Source: Spirochaetaceae bacterium
Lineage (GTDB): Bacteria > Spirochaetota > Spirochaetia > Treponematales > Treponemataceae
DNA: 5,367 nt
Assembly (NCBI GenBank): GCA_031290725.1
Contig: JAITMZ010000031.1
Location: 1-5,367 of the forward strand
Direction: 5' to 3'
The position numbers were made by a program, and so were the translations under genes. Shown piece by piece: positions 1 through 5,253 of the stretch (within the stretch, counting starts at the first letter, position 1; each line of letters begins with the position of its first letter). The notes under the pieces are model-generated. The model had not been told where the DNA came from. It saw only the letters and a list, made by a program, of their open reading frames with translations, and ran no database searches.

Positions 1-894
1 GTGTCGGTGGCGCCCAATGGGAAGACCCTTTTTTACTGCGAGGCCCCGGAGACGAGCCTCGACAAGCAGCTCTACCTGGAGGACTATCGCATTATGCTCC
101 TCCGGGACGTGAACGTGTCATCCAAGACCCCCCTGGTGACCGACCCCTCCTATGGGCCTGCCTGGTATGACGACAGCGTGGGGTTCGCCTACATCACCTT
201 TGAGCAGGCGGCCAACCGGGTGATTAAGTCCAACGTGACCAACGGCAGCAAGACCTTTGTGACCCGGATGAGCGCTGGGGAAGGGGACTCCAACCCCAGC
301 GTACGGGGCGGCGTGATACTCTGCGACATCCTCAACCGCAACACCCGCCAAGTGGTGAGCATGAAGGATAACGGCCAGGAAATCACCCTCCTGGGGGAAG
401 GGGAGCAGCCGAGCTGGCATCCCAACGGCACGAAGTATCTCTTTGTCCGCCGCACCGAGGAAAAGCGGGGGACCGCCACTTTCTATCCCGCCGGTATCTA
501 TGAGATGGACCTGAAGAGCGGCCAGGCCACCCAGATATACAGCCCCATCATCGACGAGGTCAACAAGTATGCCGAGGTGTGTTCCCGGCCCAGCTATTCG
601 AAGGACGGCAAGTACGTGCTCTTTGCCAAGGGCCGCGACCTGTCCCTGGCCCTGGTTGAGCGGAAGAACATCTTTTCGCGAACCGCCGGCAAGTACCTGT
701 GGACCAAACCCGCTGTCACCGCAGAACGGCGGAGCCACCTCTTCTTCATGGGCGCGGACGGCAGCAACCTGACCCAGCTCACCAGCGGCAACGTGGACGT
801 CTTCTCCCCGGCTTGGGGCGCCAACAACGACATCTACTTCATCTCCAACGTCCAAAACGCCACGGAAATCTGGAAGGCCCACCTCACCCTGTAG
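1..894 (+). CDS. TolB-like / PD40 beta-propeller protein, 5' end outside window
   Basis: The C-terminal 297 residues of a beta-propeller protein; the frame is open from the first base. The GTG at position 1 falls inside a propeller-type motif (SVAPNGKTLFY), so I read it as internal valine rather than the real start. At least four TolB/PD40-like blade motifs are visible: PSWHPNGTKYLFVRR near residues 137-151, RPSYSKDGKYVLFAKG near 196-211, RSHLFFMGADGSNLTQLTSG near 244-263, and SPAWGANNDIYFIS near 269-282. Blades end with typical outer strands such as GIYEMDLKSGQATQI. In this family such propellers usually act in the periplasm or at the envelope as protein-binding scaffolds; TolB itself works with Pal. 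No signal peptide can be assessed because the N-terminus is missing. The stop is TAG at 892-894, and no U-rich terminator follows; the next 260 bases are repeats. I would not call it tolB, because only part is present and PD40 proteins are diverse. Confidence 0.85.
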   Translation: MSVAPNGKTLFYCEAPETSLDKQLYLEDYRIMLLRDVNVSSKTPLVTDPSYGPAWYDDSVGFAYITFEQAANRVIKSNVTNGSKTFVTRMSAGEGDSNPSVRGGVILCDILNRNTRQVVSMKDNGQEITLLGEGEQPSWHPNGTKYLFVRRTEEKRGTATFYPAGIYEMDLKSGQATQIYSPIIDEVNKYAEVCSRPSYSKDGKYVLFAKGRDLSLALVERKNIFSRTAGKYLWTKPAVTAERRSHLFFMGADGSNLTQLTSGNVDVFSPAWGANNDIYFISNVQNATEIWKAHLTL

Positions 895-1155
895 GGTGCA
901 CGGTGCTTCGGCCCTGCGACAGGATCAGGCACCGAAGCAACCGGCTGGTGCCTGAGTGCTGAGCGTAGTCGAAGCATCGAAGGCCCGTGCCTCCGTGTGG
1001 GGTCATTGCAGAAGATGCTCACGCAGAGGCGCAGAGTGAGGTGGAACCAGAGGGATAGTGAAATAGAGGGATAGAGAAGGCGGGGGCTTGTCGAACCCAC
1101 CTCACACAGAGGTACGGAGGGCACAGGGGACACCATGCTTCGACAGGCTCAGCTC
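895..1155. repeat. Mosaic of degenerate intergenic repeats, two families in both orientations
   Basis: No convincing gene lies here. Family A resembles CTTCGACAGGCTCAG. The best copy is at 1137-1154 (GCTTCGACAGGCTCAGCT). A degenerate copy lies around 911-930 (CCTGCGACAGGATCAGG), and an inverted copy lies at 957-974 (GCTGAGCGTAGTCGAAGC). Family B resembles CACAGAGGCACGGAG. Copies are at 1018-1036 and 1101-1119 (15 of 19 bases identical by eye) and, inverted, at 984-1000. The arms can fold: 902-911 pairs with 932-942 with one bulge, and 925-933 pairs exactly with 947-955. A 10-base direct repeat, AGAGGGATAG, occurs at 1049-1058 and 1065-1074. Repeats of this appearance are scattered between genes in several bacterial lineages. 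The cluster sits where two converging transcription units meet and could form RNA hairpins there. It runs into the 3' end of the leftward ACT-domain ORF. Confidence 0.7.
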
Positions 1156-1365
1156 TCCGCCCAGAAAGTCCAGAGCCTTTCGTATTTTTTCGATGGAAAT
1201 GTCAGCCCCGGACAAATCCACCATCATCATCATTACAAAATTGCCCGGCAGAATGGTCTGGGTGATGTCGGCGATGTTGACGTGATACCCCGCAAGCGCG
1301 CCGGATACCCTGGCGATAATGCCCACCCGGCTTGCCCCGACGACAGTAATAAGCGCGTTCTGGAT
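1102..1365 (-). pseudogene. ACT-domain protein (ACT_6/UPF0237-like), apparently decayed at both ends
   Basis: Reading leftward, this encodes a recognisable small ACT domain. It starts NALITVVGASRVGIIARVSG (residues 3-22 counting from the ATC at 1365), then YHVNIADITQTI, then a strand ending MMMMVDLSGADIS, then a helix EKIRKALDFLGG. Stand-alone proteins of this family are about 90 residues long, bind small ligands such as amino acids, and usually begin with Met just before the first strand. Here the expected Met position is ATC or CAG, and the only in-frame alternatives after the TPR stop are TTG codons at 1428 and 1419 without a Shine-Dalgarno sequence. From residue 71 on (ELSLSKHGVPCALRTSV) the codons are the inverted intergenic repeats, so the conserved family C-terminus is gone. 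An ATG at 1433, overlapping the TPR stop codon, is in a different frame. It could still be a translated variant, but a pseudogene is more likely. Confidence 0.6.
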
Positions 1366-1432
1366 GTGTGTGGTTGGCCGTGTTCGGGAAACTGAAGTTT
1401 TCGAACAACTCCAACGCAATACGTACAAATCA

Positions 1433-1948
1433 TTACAGTTCCGACAGCCGCCGGACACATTCGGCGGCGCCGATACGGTTGCCCAGCTCATGGTAGGTGT
1501 CCCGCAGGTTGAAGAGAGCGTCGTAGTAGTAGGGGCTGATACACACCGCCCGTTCAAAGGCGTCGCAGGCGGCGAGGTAATCGTTTCGGTTGAAAAAGAG
1601 GACCCCCATGTTGTTCCAGCACCGGGCGTTGGCGTCGTTGATATCCAGGGCCTCGGAATAGTAGTCAAAGGCTTCGTCGAAGTCTGCCAGGGTAAAGCAG
1701 ACCAGAGCCAGGGTTTCGATGATTTCTTCGTCGCCTTCGGTGAGGCGGTAGGCACATTCCAGGGCGTCCTTGGCTTTGCGCAGGTCGCCGGCGTCCCGGT
1801 AGGTGATGCCCAGGTTGTACCATAGGAGATAGTTCATGGCGTCGATGGTAATGGCCCGTTTGAAACAGGCGATGGCCTCAATAAATTTGCCGGAAGAAGC
1901 GAATTCTATGGCGCGGATGTTCAATTTTTCAGAATCTTCGTACATCAT
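1433..1948 (-). CDS. Tetratricopeptide-repeat (TPR) protein
   Basis: A 171-residue protein made almost wholly of TPRs in 34-residue register: about 8-41, 42-75, 76-109, 110-143, and a last shorter one at 144-171. Signature positions are clear, for example W-NLG-Y---G--- in repeat 2 (LWYNLGITYRDAGDLRKAKDALECA) and A--ALDIND followed by WNNMGVLFF in repeats 3-4. There is no signal peptide or membrane segment, so it is probably a cytoplasmic adaptor that binds a partner protein; the partner is not identifiable here. The ORF can be extended to a TTG at 1954, but ATG at 1948 or 1945 is preferred: AGAG lies about 7 bases upstream and the promoter -10 ends at 1966, leaving a leader of only about 11 bases. 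Its stop codon TAA overlaps an ATG (TAATG at 1435-1431), a typical coupling arrangement for a downstream gene. The ACT-domain remnant follows directly. Confidence 0.85.
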   Translation of the reverse strand: MMYEDSEKLNIRAIEFASSGKFIEAIACFKRAITIDAMNYLLWYNLGITYRDAGDLRKAKDALECAYRLTEGDEEIIETLALVCFTLADFDEAFDYYSEALDINDANARCWNNMGVLFFNRNDYLAACDAFERAVCISPYYYDALFNLRDTYHELGNRIGAAECVRRLSEL

Positions 1949-1965
1949 GGGCAAACTCTGGGTAC

Positions 1966-1994
1966 ACTATACAGTCGATTCGTTTTTTGTGCAA
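1966..1994 (-). promoter_or_regulatory. Sigma-70 promoter for the TPR gene
   Basis: On the minus strand a -35 box TTGCAC (1994-1989) is followed by a 17-base spacer and a -10 box TATAGT (1971-1966). The predicted start is around 1959-1960, giving a very short leader before the ATG at 1948. The promoter lies between the long inverted repeat at 1997-2034 and the TPR start codon, so the TPR gene does not need read-through from recG. The call is based on consensus match and position only. Confidence 0.7.
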
Positions 1995-1996
1995 GG

Positions 1997-2034
1997 GTGA
2001 AAGAGCGAATTTTTGTAAAAAATCGTTCTTTCAC
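1997..2034. repeat. Long AT-rich inverted repeat between recG and the TPR promoter
   Basis: Two 18-base arms, GTGAAAGAGCGAATTTTT (1997-2014) and AAAAAATCGTTCTTTCAC (2017-2034), are separated by two bases and differ from perfect complementarity at two positions. In leftward RNA this would form a long hairpin 28 bases after the recG stop codon. No U-run follows it in that direction, so it is not a classical intrinsic terminator, though it could define or protect the recG 3' end. It also ends 2 bases before the -35 box of the TPR promoter, a good place for a regulator-binding site. The sequence does not decide between these roles. Confidence 0.6.
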
Positions 2035-2050
2035 GGTAAATTTTTGGAAC

Positions 2051-2062
2051 AAACCCGGGTTT
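2051..2062. repeat. 12-bp perfect palindrome at the recG stop codon
   Basis: AAACCCGGGTTT is a perfect 12-base palindrome that overlaps the last base of the recG stop codon (TAA, 2064-2062 on the minus strand). It has no loop, so a stable RNA hairpin is unlikely. It could be chance or a DNA-binding site. It lies next to the larger inverted repeat at 1997-2034. Confidence 0.35.
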
Positions 2063-4155
2063 TAGGTGTTTTGCATTATTTCTAGCACATCCTCCCGGGC
2101 CAGGGCCATGACTGCGGCGTCCCGTATCGGGTCGGCGATGCCCAACGTGAGGTACCCGGACTGCTGGATGCCCGCCACCTCTCCGGGGCCCCGGAGCCGC
2201 AGGTCCTCCTCGGCGATCACAAAGCCGTCGGTGGTACTCCGCAGGGCCTTCATACGGGCGATGCCGTCGTCCTTCAGGGCGGTGCTGTAGACCAGGAAAC
2301 AGTGGGATTGCAGGCTGCCCCGGCCAACCCTGCCCCGAAGCTGGTGAAGCGCCGCCAGACCGAAACGGTCTGCGTGTTCGATAACCATACAGGTGGCGTT
2401 GGGGTTGTCCACACCCACCTCCACCACGCTGGTGGCCACCAGTATCTTGATCCGCCCTTCCCGAAAATCCGTGAGGGCGCGATGCTGGTCTTCTTCGTCC
2501 ACTTTTGAGTGGACGAGGGCCGCCGGGATGCCGGGATAAATTTCAGCACCGATCTTGCGGAACATTTCTTCGGCGCTTTTGAGAGGAGCGTCGGGGCTGC
2601 CGGCTTCGTCCCCCTCCCCTTCTTCGATGCGGGGGTAGACGAAATAGGCCTGGTGGCCGGCGGACAATTCCCGGCGCACAAAATCGTAGACCTTCTGCTC
2701 GTTCCCCATGCGGGCCAGGTAGGTCTTGATGGGCAGCCGTCCCGAGGGCAGGGTGGCAATGGTGGACACCTCCAGGTCTCCAAAAACCGTGAGGGCCAGG
2801 GTGCGGGGGATTGGGGTGGCGCTCATCATGAGAAAATGGGGCGGCCTTTCCCCGGCACTGTCCCGGCCTTTTTCGATGATGGCGTTCCGTTGCAACACTC
2901 CAAAGCGATGCTGTTCGTCGATCACCGCCAGACGTAAATTTTTGTAACGCACCTGCCGGGAAAACAGCGCGTGGGTGCCGATCGCCAGGTCCACGTCGCC
3001 GGCGGCCAGGGCCTTCAGCAGGGTACCCCGCGCCCTGGACTTCACGTTCCCCGTGAGGTATGCCAGGCGCACCCCCGCAGTATCCAGAAACCGGGCGGCG
3101 GTCTCCCCATGCTGCCGGGCCAGGATTTCTGTGGGAGCCAGGAGCGCTGCCTGTCCACCGGAGTCGATCACCCGGAGGATGGCGAAGAAAGCCGCCAGGG
3201 TTTTGCCGGAACCCACGTCCCCCTGCAGCAGGCGGGCCATGGCGGAGGTCCGGTCAATGTCGGCGTTGAGTTCGGCGATGACCCGCTGCTGGTCAACGGT
3301 GAGGGCGAAGGGGAGCGCCTCCAGGAGTTTTTGCTGCCGGGGCGACAGGTCGTCCACCCGGTCAGGGCCTGTGCGGATTCCCCGCCGTTCCAGGGTGCGG
3401 CGGACAATGGCTTCCTGAAAGCGAAACAGCTCTTCGTAGATGAGGCTCTCCCGACCGCGATGCGCTTCGGCCAAACTGGCGCTCTGATGGACGGCGCGGA
3501 GGGCGTCCTGTTTGGGAAGGAGCTTCCGTTTGTCCAGGAGCGCCGGGGGAACATCCCCTTCGATGCCCCGGCCATAGCGCGCCAGGGCCTGGCGTATCCA
3601 TTTGCGGAGCTGTACCTGGGAAAGCCCCGCAGTGAGGGGGTAAACCGGAAACACCTCGGATCCCGGAACAGCGCCCGGGGTGTAGTCGGAGAGGCGCCCG
3701 GACCGGGTGATGAGCAGGGTGTCAAAAGCGGTACTCTGGATGCCCCCGTAACGCCAGGAGAAATCCCCGGTGAGACCGATCACCGCACCCACGGGAAGGC
3801 TTTTTTCCAGGAACGGCCGGTTGAAGGCCACCAAATCAGCCTCCACATATCCGTCGGTGACGCGAATCTTGAGGGTGGCCCGCCGTCCCCCGGAAGCAAA
3901 TCCCGTGCCGGGGGGCGGCCCGCCGAACCAGCGGTGTCCCGTCACCTGGGCGATGGTGTGCACCCGCTTTCCCTGCCGTGCGGCTTCGTCGTATGAAGCG
4001 ATGAGCACCCGCTCGGTACGGTCATCCCAGTCCCGGGGGTAGTGGGCCAACAAATCCCCCACGGTGAACACCTCCAGGGCAGCCAAGGCTGACGAAGCGG
4101 TAGGTCCCACCCCGGCCAGGGCGGCCACAGGGGTTTCGATCTCTTCCAGGCGCAT
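2062..4155 (-). CDS. recG: ATP-dependent DNA helicase RecG
   Basis: Full-length RecG (697 residues; the E. coli protein has 693). RecG is a double-stranded DNA translocase that rewinds and reverses stalled replication forks and branch-migrates Holliday junctions. The N-terminal wedge/OB-fold region covers roughly residues 1-160 (AALAGVGPTAS near 11, hallmark FNRPF at 111-115, VFPVYPLTAGLSQ at 168-180). The superfamily-2 helicase core follows: TVDQQ at 286-290, Walker A GDVGSGKT at 312-319, motif Ia APTEILARQH at 340-349, motif II DEQHRFGV at 413-420, motif III MSATPIPRT at 444-452, motif V VATSVVEVGVDNPNA at 573-587 and motif VI QLRGRVGRG at 605-613. The C-terminal TRG region (TTDGFVIAEEDLRLRGPGE, 641-659) couples ATP hydrolysis to translocation. 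All key residues are present and no frameshift was seen. The ATG at 4155 has GGAG 8 bases upstream. The gene begins 27 bases after yggT ends, so the two are probably co-transcribed. Confidence 0.98.
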   Translation of the reverse strand: MRLEEIETPVAALAGVGPTASSALAALEVFTVGDLLAHYPRDWDDRTERVLIASYDEAARQGKRVHTIAQVTGHRWFGGPPPGTGFASGGRRATLKIRVTDGYVEADLVAFNRPFLEKSLPVGAVIGLTGDFSWRYGGIQSTAFDTLLITRSGRLSDYTPGAVPGSEVFPVYPLTAGLSQVQLRKWIRQALARYGRGIEGDVPPALLDKRKLLPKQDALRAVHQSASLAEAHRGRESLIYEELFRFQEAIVRRTLERRGIRTGPDRVDDLSPRQQKLLEALPFALTVDQQRVIAELNADIDRTSAMARLLQGDVGSGKTLAAFFAILRVIDSGGQAALLAPTEILARQHGETAARFLDTAGVRLAYLTGNVKSRARGTLLKALAAGDVDLAIGTHALFSRQVRYKNLRLAVIDEQHRFGVLQRNAIIEKGRDSAGERPPHFLMMSATPIPRTLALTVFGDLEVSTIATLPSGRLPIKTYLARMGNEQKVYDFVRRELSAGHQAYFVYPRIEEGEGDEAGSPDAPLKSAEEMFRKIGAEIYPGIPAALVHSKVDEEDQHRALTDFREGRIKILVATSVVEVGVDNPNATCMVIEHADRFGLAALHQLRGRVGRGSLQSHCFLVYSTALKDDGIARMKALRSTTDGFVIAEEDLRLRGPGEVAGIQQSGYLTLGIADPIRDAAVMALAREDVLEIMQNT

Positions 4156-4182
4156 TCAGAGTGCTCCGGGGGAAAGTCCGCC

Positions 4183-4767
4183 CTAGAAAGGAAGCCGCAC
4201 CAGCAGGCTTACCAAAAAACCCGCCACCAAACGCGCCAGGCCGTAGCCCAGGACGCACGTCAGAAGAGAGACGGCGAGCATGGCGCTCCACACCAGCCGG
4301 CCCGCCCGGAAAAAAAGACGAAGACGCTCTACCAGGGGCGAAAGGGACTGGTCCAGGGTGATCCACAGGCCGTAGGAGCTGCGGGGAGCCACCAGGCAAG
4401 CCACCAGACGGATCAACAGCAGGATGATCACCAGGCCGACAATCGTCGACACGATGCTCCAGCAGACCCCCACCAATTGCGCGGCGATAATCCCCACGGA
4501 CACCCGGGCTAACCGAGCCAGCGCATCCGCCACAGAGGACACCATCAGGAGTACCCCCACACCCACTGCCGGGGAAAAATCCAGAGCGCCCACACGAAGA
4601 AACCGGAAGCGCCGGAACGCATTCAGGTACGGGTCACACAGGTCCACCAGAAAACGCCCCCCACGGCCCGCAGCGAGGTTCGGCGCCCAGGTGAGCCAAA
4701 TGCGTATACAGCAGGCGAAGGTGTAGATGGTCGCCGCCGAAGAAATTAAACGAAACATGCCTTTCAT
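4183..4767 (-). CDS. yggT: YggT family integral membrane protein
   Basis: A 194-residue hydrophobic protein of about the usual two-repeat YggT length (E. coli YggT is 188). The first repeat covers about residues 8-75 (IYTFACCIRIWLTWAP, then FLVDLCDPYLNAFRRF, then GALDFSPAVGVGVLLMV). The second covers about 110-185 (LVIILLLIRLVACLVAP, then LWITLDQSLSPLVERLRLFF, then two hydrophobic stretches). The pattern of hydrophobic segment, DP- or SP-containing amphipathic loop, and hydrophobic segment is typical. About four to six membrane passes are expected in the inner membrane. The biochemical function of the family is not established; links to envelope integrity, osmotic tolerance and cell division have been proposed. 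The ORF extends upstream to an ATG at 4827, but that would run through the promoter, so ATG 4767 (MKGMFRL) is preferred. The ATG at 4758 is another option. The first gene of a yggT-recG unit. Confidence 0.88.
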   Translation of the reverse strand: MKGMFRLISSAATIYTFACCIRIWLTWAPNLAAGRGGRFLVDLCDPYLNAFRRFRFLRVGALDFSPAVGVGVLLMVSSVADALARLARVSVGIIAAQLVGVCWSIVSTIVGLVIILLLIRLVACLVAPRSSYGLWITLDQSLSPLVERLRLFFRAGRLVWSAMLAVSLLTCVLGYGLARLVAGFLVSLLVRLPF

Positions 4768-4773
4768 ACCAGA

Positions 4774-4802
4774 AGTATAACACAGATACAAAGGATTGGC
4801 AA
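4774..4802 (-). promoter_or_regulatory. Sigma-70 promoter for yggT-recG, probably leaderless
   Basis: On the minus strand TTGCCA (4802-4797), a 17-base spacer and TATACT (4779-4774) make a near-consensus promoter. Only six bases (TCTGGT) separate the -10 box from the ATG at 4767. The expected transcription start is therefore at or within a base or two of the A of that ATG, and no Shine-Dalgarno sequence can fit upstream. AAAGG lies just after the ATG, one base before a second in-frame ATG, which is too close to serve that codon well. Confidence 0.65.
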
Positions 4803-4812
4803 GCGGCGAATT

Positions 4813-5091
4813 TTGCGGCTGGGCCATCCGGGCTTCGTCGGCAGCTACGGCGCCTTCGAAGCGGTACCGGTCGAGGCGAAAGCCGCGCTGGACGAAGCGC
4901 GCAGGATTGGGCCTGATTTTGACCCGAACTACGTGGCAACGCAGATAGTCGCGGGCAGGAACTACCTGTTCGCCGACAACGCGAAGTACGTACCCCTCAA
5001 AGCCAACGCGTTCCTCCCATTCGTCACCGTGTACAATCCCTTCGAAGGCAAGCCGCAGATAACGTCGGTCAGGGCCGCCTACGAAGCGTAG
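4813..5091 (+). CDS. Cystatin/stefin-like domain protein, start uncertain or lost
   Basis: A 92-residue ORF with the layout of a type-1 cystatin (stefin), a fold that inhibits papain-type cysteine proteases by wedging into their active site. Visible hallmarks are an N-terminal glycine segment (GHPGFVGSYGAFEAV, residues 4-18), a helix rich in A/E/D (EAKAALDEARR), the QxVxG loop as QIVAG at 44-48 followed by RNYLF, a strand VTVYNPFEGK near 71-80, and a C-terminal ITSV strand. Small bacterial cystatin-like proteins with this spacing exist; many carry signal peptides, but none is seen here. The TTG at 4813 is the only candidate start near the domain and has no Shine-Dalgarno sequence. The frame is open upstream to a TAA at 4747-4749, but that stretch (4750-4812) overlaps the yggT promoter and encodes nothing domain-like. 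It may be an N-terminally truncated remnant. Inhibitory activity is inference from motif similarity. Confidence 0.6.
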   Translation: MRLGHPGFVGSYGAFEAVPVEAKAALDEARRIGPDFDPNYVATQIVAGRNYLFADNAKYVPLKANAFLPFVTVYNPFEGKPQITSVRAAYEA

Positions 5092-5096
5092 TTACC

Positions 5097-5118
5097 GCGC
5101 GCCGGAGCCGTGGCGCGC
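5097..5118. repeat. GC-rich hairpin after the cystatin-like ORF
   Basis: A perfect 7-bp inverted repeat, GCGCGCC (5097-5103) and GGCGCGC (5112-5118), with an 8-base loop begins 5 bases after the stop codon. No U-run follows, so it is not a standard intrinsic terminator, but it could stabilise or pause the transcript. Confidence 0.5.
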
Positions 5119-5135
5119 ACTGACAAGACGTGCAA

Positions 5136-5159
5136 GCCGACGGCACTTCGTGCGCCGGC
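5136..5159. repeat. Second imperfect GC-rich hairpin
   Basis: GCCG (5136-5139) with GCAC (5143-5146) can pair with GTGC (5150-5153) and CGGC (5156-5159), with a TTC loop and an uneven internal bulge. It lies in the otherwise gene-free stretch 5092-5204. It has no following U-run. Significance is uncertain. Confidence 0.35.
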
Positions 5160-5204
5160 AATTCGCTGCAGGCGGATTGCAACTCCCAGCCTTGCGAAAG
5201 GGGG

Positions 5205-5234
5205 TTGTTTTTTAGCGTGACGCTATGGTATAAT
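5205..5234 (+). promoter_or_regulatory. Extended -10 sigma-70 promoter with a palindrome in its spacer
   Basis: TTGTTT (5205-5210), an 18-base spacer and a perfect TATAAT (5229-5234), preceded by TG one base upstream (extended -10, TGGTATAAT). The spacer contains the palindrome AGCGT-G-ACGCT (5214-5224), well placed for a repressor to block RNA polymerase. The start point is expected near 5241, so the leader is only about 13 bases and contains GGAGG (5243-5247), 6 bases before the ATG at 5254. Confidence 0.75.
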
Positions 5235-5253
5235 GCAAACGTGGAGGACACAC

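Noticed and set aside
118..882. A 254-codon open frame on the minus strand antisense to the propeller gene
   Set aside because: The plus-strand frame shows clear repeated propeller motifs through the same bases. The antisense translation is low-complexity, rich in G, V, A and H, as expected from a GC-rich shadow frame.
895..1155. CRISPR array or tRNA in the repeat-rich gap
   Set aside because: The repeats are degenerate, in both orientations and irregularly spaced, with no uniform spacers. No cloverleaf or CCA-type acceptor stem was seen.
1319..1825. A 168-codon plus-strand frame across the TPR gene
   Set aside because: The minus-strand TPR register is continuous and has promoter and start. 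The plus-strand translation is V/G/Q-rich antisense of TPR codons.
1997..2034. Intrinsic terminator for recG
   Set aside because: The hairpin is long, but no U-run follows in the leftward direction. I therefore list it as an inverted repeat of undecided role rather than as a terminator.
2971..3996. A 341-codon open frame on the plus strand inside recG
   Set aside because: It is antisense to unmistakable RecG motifs (Walker A, wedge domain). The product is rich in G, P, R and Q without recognisable domains, so it is a shadow of recG codon use.
4183..4827. Long version of yggT starting at ATG 4827
   Set aside because: The extra 20 residues are not hydrophobic or family-like and would be encoded across the -35 and -10 boxes, so transcripts from that promoter could not contain them.
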